From Methylotenera versatilis 7 (GTDB taxonomy: Bacteria; Pseudomonadota; Gammaproteobacteria; Burkholderiales; Methylophilaceae), in NCBI RefSeq assembly GCF_000799165.1, contig NZ_JUGF01000001.1, positions 124,001 through 188,000 on the forward strand: DNA of 64,000 bases. Direction: 5' to 3'. Shown piece by piece: positions 48,768 to 58,285 of the stretch. The translations under genes were made by a program, and so were the position numbers. The first letter of the stretch is position 1; every line of letters begins with the position of its first letter. The notes below the pieces were generated by a model. The model saw only the letters and a program-made list of their open reading frames with translations, did no database searches and was not told the origin of the DNA.

Positions 48768-49661
48768 ATGACTATTCCTGACCTTTCCGTTTTACTTTGG
48801 ATATTATTATTTAGCTTGCTTGGCGGCGTATTGAGTGTCGCTGGCGCTGCATTAGTCGCACTCAACATCAGTAAATCTACGGTTCCTATGCTGATTAGCT
48901 ACGCAATTGGCGCGATGCTGGGCGCAGTCTTCTTAGAAATTCTGCCTGAAGCCATTGAAGTCGCGACTAGCCCAAAACATATCACCGTGACGGTTTTGCT
49001 GGGTATATTGCTATTTTTTGCTTTAGAAAAGTTAGTCATTTGGCGGCATTGTCATGGTGACCATTGCGAAGTACATGCGGTACATACTGCGGATGATTGC
49101 CCCAATGCCGAAATGCAGACGGAAACGACATCTGCGCCAGCAACAAAATATAAAGCAGTCACAATAAAGCAGCCTTCTATTACGGCGCACCATCATCACA
49201 CGCAACATGATCATGGCCGTAGTGGTTTAATGATTATGATTGGCGATACCTTTCATAATTTTGTAGATGGTATTTTGATTGCATCTGCTTTTATGGTGGA
49301 TATAAAAGTTGGCATTGTGACGGCTATCGCCATCATTGCGCATGAAATTCCGCAAGAAGTGGGCGACTTTCTAATTCTATTGCATTCTGGCTATAGCAAA
49401 AAACAAGCTTTTATTTTTAACTTAGTCTCCAGCTTGGCAACTGTAGTTGGCGGGGTTGTCGCTTATTTTGCCTTAACCCACGTGCAAAGTTGGATTCCTA
49501 CCATTTTAGGTTTAGCTGCTGCCAGCATGCTTTACGTGGCTGTCGCCGATTTAATCCCCAGCTTGCACAAGCGCACCGAATTACGCGCCACTATTTCGCA
49601 ACTTGTCCTGATTGCCTGCGGCGTCGCATCCATTTGGCTGGTTGGCTACTTTTTAGAATAA
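48768..49661 (+). CDS. ZIP family divalent metal transporter
   Basis: A 297-residue inner-membrane protein of the ZIP family, likely importing Zn2+ or other divalent ions. About eight hydrophobic segments are visible. A His-rich cytoplasmic loop (about 142-150; [10 protein letters not shown]) follows segment III. The metal-site helices read [13 protein letters not shown] and [13 protein letters not shown], whose His/Asn/Glu pattern is the ZIP signature. The start is ATG at 48768, shortly after a TATAAT box. Confidence 0.9.
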   Translation: MTIPDLSVLLWILLFSLLGGVLSVAGAALVALNISKSTVPMLISYAIGAMLGAVFLEILPEAIEVATSPKHITVTVLLGILLFFALEKLVIWRHCHGDHCEVHAVHTADDCPNAEMQTETTSAPATKYKAVTIKQPSITAHHHHTQHDHGRSGLMIMIGDTFHNFVDGILIASAFMVDIKVGIVTAIAIIAHEIPQEVGDFLILLHSGYSKKQAFIFNLVSSLATVVGGVVAYFALTHVQSWIPTILGLAAASMLYVAVADLIPSLHKRTELRATISQLVLIACGVASIWLVGYFLE

Positions 49662-49683
49662 AACTATTGATGAAAACAAACGT

Positions 49684-51033
49684 ATGAAAACATCTGCATT
49701 AACATCCACACCAAAAGTTGGTTTTGTATCACTTGGCTGCCCTAAAGCAGGCTCTGATGCCGAGCGCATACTGACTCAATTGCGCGCAGAAGGCTATGAG
49801 ATTTCAGCGAGTTATGAAGACTCGGATTTAGTCGTCGTGAATACCTGTGGCTTTATTGATTCTGCCGTACAGGAATCTTTAGATGCGATTGGTGAGGCGA
49901 TTCATAAAAATGGCAAAGTGATTGTGACCGGCTGCTTGGGTGCAAAAAAAGGTGTGGTAGAAGCAGCGCATCCGAGTGTTTTAGCCGTCACAGGCCCGCA
50001 CGCACTTGAAGAAGTAATGACGCATGTGCATCATAATCTGCCAAAATTACACGATCCATACACGGATTTAGTGCCGCCTCAAGGCGTGCGTTTAACGCCT
50101 AGTCACTATGCTTATTTGAAAATTTCTGAGGGCTGTAATCATAGATGCAGCTTCTGCATTATTCCCAGCATGCGTGGCGATTTAGTGAGCCGCCCAATCG
50201 GTGATGTGCTAAATGAAGCAGAAAACCTTGTTAATGCAGGTGTTTCAGAGATGTTGGTCATTTCGCAGGATACTAGTGCTTATGGCGTTGATGTGAAATA
50301 TCGCCCAGGCTTTTGGAATGGACGCCCAGTAAAAACGCGTATGACAGAGTTATGTGGTGCGTTAAGTGAGCTAGGTATTTGGACGCGTTTACATTATGTA
50401 TATCCATATCCACATGTGGATGAAGTGATTCCATTAATGGCTGATGGCCTAATTTTGCCGTATTTGGATGTGCCATTTCAACACGCCAGTCCACGTATCT
50501 TAAAAGCCATGAAGCGTCCTGCACATGCCGAAAATAACTTGGCACGCATTAAAGCCTGGCGCGAAATCTGCCCAGATATTACCGTACGCAGTACATTTAT
50601 TGCAGGTTTCCCAGGCGAGACAGAAGATGATTTCAAAATGCTGCTCGACTTTTTAGAAGCGGCTCAATTAGACAGGGTAGGTTGCTTTACCTATTCAGCA
50701 GTGGATGGTGCAAAAGCCAATGAATTGCCAGACCACGTGCCGCAAGAGGTAAAAGAAGAACGCCTGGCACGATTCATGGAGGTGCAAGAGCGTATCAGCG
50801 CGGCAAAATTGCAGGCTAAAATTGGCAGTATGCAAACGGTTTTAGTGGATGAGATTAACGAGCTAGAAGACGGTAGTTTTGAGGCGATAGGGCGTACAAA
50901 AGCAGATGCACCAGAGATTGATGGTGTAGTGTATTTAGAGGATGCCGAAGGATTAACGCCTGGTGATTTTGTAGAGGTTGAGATTTATAGTGCGGATGGA
51001 CATGATTTATGGGGTGGGCCACCAAGAGATTAA
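49684..51033 (+). CDS. rimO: Ribosomal protein S12 methylthiotransferase
   Basis: RimO is a radical-SAM enzyme that adds a methylthio group to Asp of ribosomal protein S12. The 449-residue protein has the N-terminal UPF0004 domain with cluster cysteines ([26 protein letters not shown]). The radical-SAM motif [17 protein letters not shown] follows, and then a TRAM domain (about 375-445). The C-terminal HDLWGGP is typical of RimO, not MiaB. Confidence 0.95.
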   Translation: MKTSALTSTPKVGFVSLGCPKAGSDAERILTQLRAEGYEISASYEDSDLVVVNTCGFIDSAVQESLDAIGEAIHKNGKVIVTGCLGAKKGVVEAAHPSVLAVTGPHALEEVMTHVHHNLPKLHDPYTDLVPPQGVRLTPSHYAYLKISEGCNHRCSFCIIPSMRGDLVSRPIGDVLNEAENLVNAGVSEMLVISQDTSAYGVDVKYRPGFWNGRPVKTRMTELCGALSELGIWTRLHYVYPYPHVDEVIPLMADGLILPYLDVPFQHASPRILKAMKRPAHAENNLARIKAWREICPDITVRSTFIAGFPGETEDDFKMLLDFLEAAQLDRVGCFTYSAVDGAKANELPDHVPQEVKEERLARFMEVQERISAAKLQAKIGSMQTVLVDEINELEDGSFEAIGRTKADAPEIDGVVYLEDAEGLTPGDFVEVEIYSADGHDLWGGPPRD

Positions 51034-51036
51034 GTG

Positions 51037-51627
51037 ATGGAATCAGAAGCTCAATCAATCACCGAGTTGGAAAATGCCAGGAATCTTGCTTTACAAAAAT
51101 ATGGACGTAATGTTTACAATTTTGGTCTTTTAGAGTCATGGCTGAAAGTGTTGGTTTCACGGGCTGAAATCTCAGGCCATGTAAGCGAACTTCCAGAGAT
51201 ATTAAATCGACAATCAGAGGCTATACGTAATAAGACGATGGGGCAAGTAATTAAGCAATTCGTCGAAAAAATTGACCCTGATTATGTACCTCTTAATAAA
51301 GAGCCCTTAGAAGTAAAAGATTTATATATATCTCATACTTTTAACTTAGAGATTGATAATGATGAGTTCCAAGAAAAGAAATTGATATTGGAAGCCATAT
51401 CTAAAGATCGTAATGAATTAATTCACCATTTTCATGAGCGTTTTAAATTTGATTCAATTCAAAATTGTCAGAAGGCTATTAAATTTCTTGATTTGCAGCG
51501 AGAAGAGTGTTGGCCGTATTTTGAAGAAATTCGGAATTTACTAAGAGTCTACGGCGAAGGTATGAAAGAAGTTGCTGAGATGATGAATTCTGAACAGTTT
51601 TTGAATGCCATTGTTGATGCTAATTAG
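51037..51627 (+). CDS. Hypothetical protein with HEPN-like Rx4H motif
   Basis: A 196-residue helical protein with no signal or membrane segment. I do not recognise a named family. Residues 125-130 read RNELIH, matching the HEPN RNase pattern R-(N/D/H)-x3-H. A helix-rich N-terminus (GRNVYNFGLLESWLKVLV) precedes it, as HEPN four-helix folds require. That suggests an RNase-type or defence-related role, but a single motif is weak proof. The ATG at 51037 lies just after the rimO stop with no SD of its own, so it may be read through from rimO. The codon use looks more AT-rich than its neighbours. Confidence 0.6.
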   Translation: MESEAQSITELENARNLALQKYGRNVYNFGLLESWLKVLVSRAEISGHVSELPEILNRQSEAIRNKTMGQVIKQFVEKIDPDYVPLNKEPLEVKDLYISHTFNLEIDNDEFQEKKLILEAISKDRNELIHHFHERFKFDSIQNCQKAIKFLDLQREECWPYFEEIRNLLRVYGEGMKEVAEMMNSEQFLNAIVDAN

Positions 51628-51665
51628 TCTGGTTTCGGACCGAGTAATCGTGTTACATGCTGTAA

Positions 51666-52040
51666 TCAAACTACGTTAAATAAATCCGGCAATATCGGTG
51701 CTGGTCTTTGGCTATCTGCACGATCTTCTAAAAAATCAAAAGTAAGCGGGCAGCGGGTTGGTTTTTTTGCAGCTTTGCGACGTTTGGGTGTGGTGGCTTG
51801 TAAATCAATATACGGTGTTTGGCTAATGCGGATATAGCCTGATGCAGCTAATTTTTGTGCTGTGGTTTCAAATAGGCTTAGTGGATTGTCAATGTTTTGC
51901 AGAGTGACAATCTCGTCAGCAACTCCTTTTGATTTGGTGACTTTTAGTACGTTGTACATCACCAATTTGGCCGCAGTTTGTTTGCCGTAAATTTCGCCTG
52001 TTTGTATCTGCAAGGTCACTCCAAATGGGCTATAGAACAT
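51666..52040 (-). CDS. Hypothetical protein
   Basis: A 124-residue protein I do not recognise. The first ~80 residues look globular (LQIQTGEIYGKQTAAKLVMYNVLKVTKSKGVADEIVTL). A basic linker follows (TPKRRKAAKKPTRCP, about 84-98) and then a short acidic/proline end (FLEDRADSQRPAPILPDLFNVV). There is no signal peptide or membrane segment. The basic linker could contact nucleic acid. It is convergent with the HEPN-like gene and divergent from the dioxygenase-like gene. Confidence 0.55.
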   Translation of the reverse strand: MFYSPFGVTLQIQTGEIYGKQTAAKLVMYNVLKVTKSKGVADEIVTLQNIDNPLSLFETTAQKLAASGYIRISQTPYIDLQATTPKRRKAAKKPTRCPLTFDFLEDRADSQRPAPILPDLFNVV

Positions 52041-52118
52041 TCATTAAAAATAATAGTACAATTATTGGCAATTATAAAGCAATTAACCAGTTGATTAAGC
52101 AAATTAATGGACGTGATT

Positions 52119-52907
52119 ATGCATGCTGAATTTAAAAAAAATGGTTATGTGTATATTAAAAACTTTTTCTCTCAGGCTGAGGTTGATGCGCTGGTTGCTG
52201 ATATTAAAGAGGCGTCTGCGACTAAGTCAGGGAAGGATGTTTTAGATAAGGGTGATTTAAAGTTTCATGCATTAATTATGCATCGTAGCGAAAAATTACG
52301 TGCTTTTATCTCGCAGTCCAAAATCATCGACTTTTTAAAACAATTTGCAGGTCCTGATATTTGGGTGAGATGGGATCAGGCTGTAGAAAAAAAACCGGGT
52401 GCTGGTACTTTTCCTTGGCATCAAGATAATCAGTACAGCCAATTGAAAGACCAGCACTTTCAATTTTGGATTTCATTGACAACGATGACGGCAGATAATG
52501 GTGGTTTGTGGGTTGTGCCGGGAAGTCATAAAGGTATGTTGAAATATGATGTAGATGATAACCACGTTTCATACAACGGAGATGTGAGCAAGGCTGAGTT
52601 TATTTCGGCTGAGCCCGGCGATGTTGTTTTGTTTTCATCCTTTCTATTGCATTCCACAACACCCAACATTACGCAGAACAGCCGCTGGGCATATGTCATT
52701 GAGTATATGCAAATGGATAGTATTGACCCATACATTGATGCGCCATATTTAGTTGTGGCTAAAGATGGGCAATCACATTTGGAGTATTTAGATAGGTTGC
52801 CAAGTGAAAATGACTGGGTAAATCGCTGGAAATATTGGGATATGAAGCACAAAGTTAAACAACAAATTAAGACCAGTTTAGCTGCAATTAAAAATACAGT
52901 TTTTTAA
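52119..52907 (+). CDS. Phytanoyl-CoA dioxygenase (PhyH) family protein
   Basis: A Fe(II)/2-oxoglutarate-dependent oxygenase of about 262 residues. The metal site is visible as the HxD of PWHQDNQYSQL and a distal His in LLHSTTPNITQNSRWAYVIEY, whose Arg would hold 2-oxoglutarate. PhyH proteins hydroxylate varied small molecules; the substrate here is unknown. I prefer ATG at 52119, preceded by GGACGTG; the ATG at 52107 lacks an SD. It is convergent with acrR. Confidence 0.85.
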   Translation: MHAEFKKNGYVYIKNFFSQAEVDALVADIKEASATKSGKDVLDKGDLKFHALIMHRSEKLRAFISQSKIIDFLKQFAGPDIWVRWDQAVEKKPGAGTFPWHQDNQYSQLKDQHFQFWISLTTMTADNGGLWVVPGSHKGMLKYDVDDNHVSYNGDVSKAEFISAEPGDVVLFSSFLLHSTTPNITQNSRWAYVIEYMQMDSIDPYIDAPYLVVAKDGQSHLEYLDRLPSENDWVNRWKYWDMKHKVKQQIKTSLAAIKNTVF

Positions 52908-52929
52908 AAGACAGTTCTTAAGTCTTGTT

Positions 52930-53568
52930 TTAAAGCTTAATCTGTTTGCGTCGTAAATTAATGTGCGATTGAATTAATTCTTTTGCTTGATGGCGGAATC
53001 GGCTACCGTCAGCATCTTTTACCCACATATGTAATAAGCCGCTAAAAAACAAGTGTGTATCTAACGCCAATGCATGTGGTGTATGGTTTGGCGCTAAAAT
53101 ATTCTGCGCCTGTGCACGTTCGTATGCGAGTTGAATTTTTTCTGTAATATTCGAGCAATTGTTTAAGATTTGCTGTAGCACGGTGGCAAATTCATCTACA
53201 TATTCACACTTAATCATCATGATTTCATAAATCTGACGCATTTCAATGTTTTCATTGAGTCCATTGATGGTGACGCACATGCTGTTTTCAATTTGAGTGA
53301 GCGCGTCAACATCGTCCGCTAGGTTGGCGATTGCGAGTGTATCATCCATGCGGTCGATTAAAGGTAAAATAACCCGATCACGCATAGCATTGAAAATTTC
53401 AGTTTTATTTTTAAAATGCCAATATACGGCACCACGAGTGACCTCGGCTTGTAACGCAATGTGCTCAAGCGTAGTGCGACTTACCCCGCGTTTTAAAAAA
53501 ACCTCCTTGGCCGCGTCAATAATACGTTGCCTTGTAAGTTCTGCATCTTCTTTCGTTTTTCTTACCAT
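52930..53568 (-). CDS. acrR: TetR-family repressor AcrR
   Basis: A 212-residue TetR regulator, similar to AcrR/TtgR of RND pumps. The N-terminal HTH (about 10-60; TLEHIALQAEVTRGAVYWHFKNK) is textbook, followed by a helical ligand domain. It is divergent from the acrA gene, and an AcrR-like operator lies on that promoter at 53679-53702, so it very likely represses the pump. Confidence 0.92.
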   Translation of the reverse strand: MVRKTKEDAELTRQRIIDAAKEVFLKRGVSRTTLEHIALQAEVTRGAVYWHFKNKTEIFNAMRDRVILPLIDRMDDTLAIANLADDVDALTQIENSMCVTINGLNENIEMRQIYEIMMIKCEYVDEFATVLQQILNNCSNITEKIQLAYERAQAQNILAPNHTPHALALDTHLFFSGLLHMWVKDADGSRFRHQAKELIQSHINLRRKQIKL

Positions 53569-53632
53569 AATTTAAGCACTTAATTCTGATCTAACATTTA
53601 TTTAAAATATTTACATGTTTGGTTTGTTGCTC

Positions 53633-53647
53633 GGAGTTCAACTCCGT
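53633..53647. promoter_or_regulatory. Perfect 15-bp palindrome in the acrR-acrA spacer
   Basis: CGGAGTT-C-AACTCCG, seven-base arms around one base. It is unlike the AcrR-type operator to its right and stands out as G/C-rich in AT-rich DNA. It lies closer to acrR and may be a second operator. Confidence 0.4.
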
Positions 53648-53676
53648 GTCTATATAACGATTTAGTTAAAAAATAG

Positions 53677-53704
53677 TTTACATACATTCTTGTTTGTATA
53701 TAAT
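53677..53704 (+). promoter_or_regulatory. acrA promoter with overlapping AcrR-type operator
   Basis: TTTACA (53677-53682) and TATAAT (53699-53704) are separated by 16 bp. An inverted repeat, TACATACA and TGTATATA (53679-53686 and 53695-53702, one mismatch), covers the promoter. It resembles the known AcrR operator (TACATACA-N8-TGTATGTA). A bound repressor would block RNA polymerase directly. Confidence 0.72.
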
Positions 53705-53805
53705 ATACAACAAATATGATTATAAATAAATAACTATTATCATTACCAATATCATGGTTAATTATTAATTGTGATAAAAATTACTTTAAACAGGGCTCTT
53801 AAATC

Positions 53806-55047
53806 ATGCTTTTTTTGCCGCAACAAAATAACTTAAAACCAAAACACTTAAAAAAACAAAATTTTTCACGCGCCAGCTTAATTGTTATGGCAGTTGTAGC
53901 CATCGCTTTACAGAGCTGCGGCAAAAAAGAAGATGTCGCCGCCAGTGCGCCGCCTGCAATGCCAGTTAGTTATGTCAGTGTACAGCCTACCAATGTGCCA
54001 ATGAGTGTGGAAGCAGTTGCGCAAACTGAAGGCGCCAGAGAGGTTGAGGTTAGGCCGCGTGTGGGCGGTATCATCCTAAAGAAAATGTTTGAAGAAGGCG
54101 AATCAGTAAAGGCTGGTCAAGTGCTGTTTATTATTGATCCGGTACCATTTCAAATTGCATTGGCACAAGCCAAAGCACAAGCGGCAGGTCAAGGCGCGCG
54201 TATTACGCAAACCTCACGTGAGTCGAATCGTTTGAAAGAGTTGCTTGAAACTCAATCAGTGAGTCAGCGTGAGTATGACAATGCAACATCAGACGCAAGT
54301 ATTTCTCAGGCAGATATGTTGCAGGCACAGGCAAATATTAAAGAAGCGGAGTTGAATCTTTCTTATACGCAAGTAACGGCACCTGTTTCTGGCATCGCTG
54401 GCCGTTTCCAGTTCTCCGAAGGGGCATTGGTTGCTGCAAACACTAGTTTGCTGACGACTATTGTTCAGTTGTCACCCATTTGGGCGCGTTTTAGTTTGTC
54501 TGCATCAGAACTTGCCAGTTTGGGTGGGCATGTTAATTCAAGCAGTGTGACGGACGTGACTTTGATATTGCCTAATGGTAGTGAGTATGCACAAAAAGGT
54601 AAGCTTAATTTTACCGCAAATCAAATTGATCCAACTTTAGGCACACAGGAGCTGCGCGCGACTTTTAATAACGACGATAAAGCGTTGTTGCCAGGTCAGT
54701 TTGTTCGCGCTCGTGTGACGACTGGTGAGCGTGAAGGGGTGTTTTTGGTGCCGCAGGCTGCCGTGCTATCAGGGGATCTAGGCAAGTTTGTTTATGTGGC
54801 TAATGCCAAAAATGAAGCGACCCCAACGCCTGTAACTGTGGGTGCGTGGCATGGTAAGGATTGGATTATCTTGGATGGTTTAAAGGCTAACGATAAAGTG
54901 ATTGTTGATAATTTGATCAAATTACGCCCTGGAGCAGTAGTGCAACCGAAAATTTTTGTTCAGCCTACTCAATCAACTCAAGAACCTGCTGCTATAGATA
55001 AGTCGACCTCTAAGTCTACGACTAAATCTAAAGTAAAAGTTGGTTAA
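53806..55047 (+). CDS. acrA: RND efflux periplasmic adaptor subunit
   Basis: The membrane-fusion protein that joins the inner-membrane pump to the outer-membrane channel. The 413-residue protein has a signal sequence with lipobox LQSC (Cys at 38). Then follow the barrel-sandwich hybrid (about 75-110 and 175-215; REVEVRPRVGGIILKKMFEEGESVKAGQVLF), an alpha-hairpin between them, and beta-barrel and MP domains. The C-terminus is Ser/Thr/Lys-rich. It is first in the acrA-acrB-oprM operon. No strong SD precedes the ATG. Confidence 0.93.
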   Translation: MLFLPQQNNLKPKHLKKQNFSRASLIVMAVVAIALQSCGKKEDVAASAPPAMPVSYVSVQPTNVPMSVEAVAQTEGAREVEVRPRVGGIILKKMFEEGESVKAGQVLFIIDPVPFQIALAQAKAQAAGQGARITQTSRESNRLKELLETQSVSQREYDNATSDASISQADMLQAQANIKEAELNLSYTQVTAPVSGIAGRFQFSEGALVAANTSLLTTIVQLSPIWARFSLSASELASLGGHVNSSSVTDVTLILPNGSEYAQKGKLNFTANQIDPTLGTQELRATFNNDDKALLPGQFVRARVTTGEREGVFLVPQAAVLSGDLGKFVYVANAKNEATPTPVTVGAWHGKDWIILDGLKANDKVIVDNLIKLRPGAVVQPKIFVQPTQSTQEPAAIDKSTSKSTTKSKVKVG

Positions 55048-55071
55048 TCAAACATCTGAGCACATAAAACC

Positions 55072-58000
55072 ATGACCAAATTTTTTATCACAAGGCCTAT
55101 TTTTGCCTCAGTTCTGTCCATCATTATTGTATTGGCAGGTTTAGCTGCTGCGCTTAAATTGCCGATTGCGCAATACCCGCAGATTGCACCGCCGACAGTA
55201 CTGATTACTGCAACCTATCCCGGTGCCAGTGCAGAAACGCTATCTAAAACCGTTGCAGCGCCGATTGAAGAGCAGTTGAGTGGCGTTGAGGGTTTGCTGT
55301 ACTTTAACTCTAGCGCTGACTCCAGCGGCACATTAACGATTACTGCTACTTTTGAAATCGGCACTGATGTGAATCAGGCAACATTTAACGTGAGCAATCG
55401 CGTTAATATTGCATTGCCACGCTTGCCTGATGAGGTGCGTCGCACTGGTTTGGTCGTACAAAAGCGTTCAAACGACATTCTGCTTGTGGTGATGTTGACC
55501 GATAAGCAAAAGAAATATGATCCGCTGTATTTAAGCAACTACGGTACGCTTAATGTATTAGATGAACTTAAACGTATTAACGGTGTGGGCGATGCGATTA
55601 TTTTCGGTGCACAAGATTACTCTATGCGTATCTGGTTAAAACCAGACCGCATGGCGCAATTGGGTGTGACGACTACTGATATTGCAAATGCAATTCAATC
55701 GCAGAATAACCAGTATGCGGCAGGTAAAATCGGTCAGGAGCCATCACCTGATTCGCAGCAGTTGATTTATACCGTTACCGCTAAAGGCCGCTTAATTGAC
55801 CCGAGTGAGTTTGGCAGTATCATTATTCGCGCAGATGGTCCACGTGGTGTGCTTTATTTAAAAGATGTTGCACGAGTTGAGTTAGGTTCGCAAACCTATA
55901 ACGTGCGTACTGCGCTAGATGGTTTGCCGGGTGTAGGTATCCCTATTTTCTTGCAAACAGGTGCCAATGCGCTTGATACAGCACAAGCTGTTAAAGACAA
56001 AATGAATGAGCTGAAACTACGCTTTCCAGAAGGCGTAGATTGGGAAACGCCTTATGACACCAGCGACTTTGTTAAATCATCAATATCGGAAGTGCTTAAA
56101 ACGCTGGCTGAGGCTCTAGTCTTAGTTGTGTTAGTGGTGTATGTGTTCTTACAAAGCTGGCGTGCGACTTTAATTCCGTTGATTGCGGTCCCGATTTCAT
56201 TAATTGGTACGTTTGCAGGTTTATGGATATTTGGCTTTTCTATTAATACGTTAACGCTATTTGCCATGGTGCTTTCAATTGGTATCGTGGTTGATGATGC
56301 GATTGTGGTGCTAGAAAACGTTGAGCGACTGATGGCAGAAGAGAAGCTGTCACCGATTAAAGCTGCAATTAAATCCATGGAGCAGGTTTCAGGCGCTGTG
56401 GTGGCGATTGTGCTGGTGCTGTGCGCAGTATTCGTCCCAGTAGCATTCTTGGGCGGTATTGCGGGTGAAATGTATCGCCAATTCGCGGTTACTGTCGCCG
56501 TGGCAGTGGTCATTTCAGGTGTTGTTGCCTTAACATTAACGCCTGCATTGTGTGCAATCTTGCTGAAATCTGTACATGAAGAATCTAAATTCTTTAAACC
56601 GTTTAACCGTGGTTTTGGGAAGTTAACGAATTTTTATACGAGTACGGTTAATCTAACTTTGCATCATAGAATTATTGGCACCATTGTATTCGTTGGCATT
56701 ATTGCGCTGGTTGCGATATTACTTAGAACTGTGCCAGGTAGTTTTGTGCCGGCAGAAGATCAAGGTTATGTCGTTACTGCGGTGATTATGCCGGATGGGG
56801 CAACTTTGAGTCGTACCACTAAAACCACGGAAGCAGTGCGTACTGAAATTGCCAAAGACCCTGCTGTCGCGACTGAGTTTGCAGTCTATGGTTTTGACTT
56901 GATTGGTGGCGGCAACAAAACCAATGCAGCTACCATGTTTGTGCGTATGACCGATTGGGATAAGCGCACAACGACGGCGGATGACATTGTCGGTAAGTTA
57001 TTTGGCATTGGTATGCAACAGCCAGATGGCATGGCTATTGCGTTTAATCCACCGGCAATTCGTGGTTTAGGTAGTTCAGGTGGTTTTGAGTTGTATTTGC
57101 AAAGTCGTGGCGATGCAGATCCGTTGCGTTTATCAGCTGTCGTTAATAACTTTATGGATGCCTTGCGCAAAGAGCAACGTTTAACTGGTATTAACTCATT
57201 TTTCCGCCCAACTGTGCCGCAACTATTTGTGGAAGTCGATGAAGCAAAAGCGATTTCGCAAGGTGTGCCAGTAGCAGACATTTATGCGACGCTGCAAAGT
57301 ACGATGGGTTCTTTATATGTGAATGACTTCAATAAGTCTGGCCGTACTTATCGCGTGCAATTGCAAGCAGAGGCTGAATATCGCATGAAAGCAGAAGATT
57401 TAGGCAAAGTATATGTACGTTCTAATACTGGGAAAATGGTGCCTTTATCCGCATTAAGTAGAGTAAGCAGTATCGTTGGTGCTGAGCAACTAGAGCGTTA
57501 CAACGGCTTGCTTTCTGCCAAAGTGATGGGTAGTGGCGCTGCAGGTGTGAGCTCTGGTGACGCGATTAAAATGGTTGAAAAAATCGCTGCGGAAAACTTG
57601 CCTGAGAACTATCAAATTGCATGGACAGGTCAAGCCTATCAAGAAAAACGGACTGGCTCTGCTGCGGTTCTAGCTTTTGGTTTTGCCATCATTATGGTGT
57701 TCTTGATTCTTGCAGCACAATTTGAAACCTGGGCGTTGCCTCTGGCTGTTATTATGGCGGTGCCGTTTGCCTTGGCTGGTGCTCTGCTAGCTGTGCTGGT
57801 GCGCGGTATGCCAAATGATATTTACTTCCAAATCGGACTCATTACGTTGGTTGGATTGGCAGCGAAAAATGCGATTCTGATTGTGGAGTTCGCCAGCCAG
57901 AAAATGGAAGAGGGTATGCCTGTGATGGAAGCTGCGATTGAAGCCGCACGTTTAAGGTTTAGACCAATCGTGATGACATCGATGGCGTTTGTACTAGGTA

Positions 58001-58200
58001 TCGTACCATTGGTTATCGCTACTGGCGCGGGTGCTGCAGCGCGACGTAGTATGGGTACCGGCGTGTTTGGCGGCATGATGTTAGCGACATTTGTGGCGAC
58101 GATATTTATTCCGCTATTCTTTACATGGTTAAGTAATACGCATGTAGATAGGAAACATCATGACAAAGGCTTGGTGGATCACTCTAAGGAAACCGCTTGA
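55072..58200 (+). CDS. acrB: RND efflux pump, HAE1 family (AcrB-like)
   Basis: The proton-driven inner-membrane multidrug transporter. The 1042-residue length is usual. Twelve transmembrane helices are expected; helix IV carries GIVVDDAIVVLENVER with the paired Asp residues of the proton relay. The pore and funnel regions are recognisable (AEDQGYVVTAVIMPDGATLSRT). GLITLVGLAAKNAILIVEFA is helix X with the relay Lys. Substrates are probably hydrophobic drugs or solvents. Confidence 0.96.
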   Translation: MTKFFITRPIFASVLSIIIVLAGLAAALKLPIAQYPQIAPPTVLITATYPGASAETLSKTVAAPIEEQLSGVEGLLYFNSSADSSGTLTITATFEIGTDVNQATFNVSNRVNIALPRLPDEVRRTGLVVQKRSNDILLVVMLTDKQKKYDPLYLSNYGTLNVLDELKRINGVGDAIIFGAQDYSMRIWLKPDRMAQLGVTTTDIANAIQSQNNQYAAGKIGQEPSPDSQQLIYTVTAKGRLIDPSEFGSIIIRADGPRGVLYLKDVARVELGSQTYNVRTALDGLPGVGIPIFLQTGANALDTAQAVKDKMNELKLRFPEGVDWETPYDTSDFVKSSISEVLKTLAEALVLVVLVVYVFLQSWRATLIPLIAVPISLIGTFAGLWIFGFSINTLTLFAMVLSIGIVVDDAIVVLENVERLMAEEKLSPIKAAIKSMEQVSGAVVAIVLVLCAVFVPVAFLGGIAGEMYRQFAVTVAVAVVISGVVALTLTPALCAILLKSVHEESKFFKPFNRGFGKLTNFYTSTVNLTLHHRIIGTIVFVGIIALVAILLRTVPGSFVPAEDQGYVVTAVIMPDGATLSRTTKTTEAVRTEIAKDPAVATEFAVYGFDLIGGGNKTNAATMFVRMTDWDKRTTTADDIVGKLFGIGMQQPDGMAIAFNPPAIRGLGSSGGFELYLQSRGDADPLRLSAVVNNFMDALRKEQRLTGINSFFRPTVPQLFVEVDEAKAISQGVPVADIYATLQSTMGSLYVNDFNKSGRTYRVQLQAEAEYRMKAEDLGKVYVRSNTGKMVPLSALSRVSSIVGAEQLERYNGLLSAKVMGSGAAGVSSGDAIKMVEKIAAENLPENYQIAWTGQAYQEKRTGSAAVLAFGFAIIMVFLILAAQFETWALPLAVIMAVPFALAGALLAVLVRGMPNDIYFQIGLITLVGLAAKNAILIVEFASQKMEEGMPVMEAAIEAARLRFRPIVMTSMAFVLGIVPLVIATGAGAAARRSMGTGVFGGMMLATFVATIFIPLFFTWLSNTHVDRKHHDKGLVDHSKETA

Positions 58201-58227
58201 TACATTACAAAAAAATCAAATAACATC

Positions 58228-58254
58228 AATAAGGCTTCATTAATAAGCCTTATT
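58228..58254. other. Hairpin between acrB and oprM
   Basis: AATAAGGCTT and AAGCCTTATT form a perfect 10-bp stem with a 7-nt loop in the 85-bp spacer. It lacks a T-run, so it may slow or process the operon transcript rather than end it. Confidence 0.5.
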
Positions 58255-58285
58255 AATTAAGTATAAAAATTAGGTAAAAATCTGT

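Noticed and set aside
51037-52907. Mobile island between rimO and acrR
   Set aside because: No integrase, transposase, direct repeats or tRNA boundary were seen, so only an accessory stretch is claimed.
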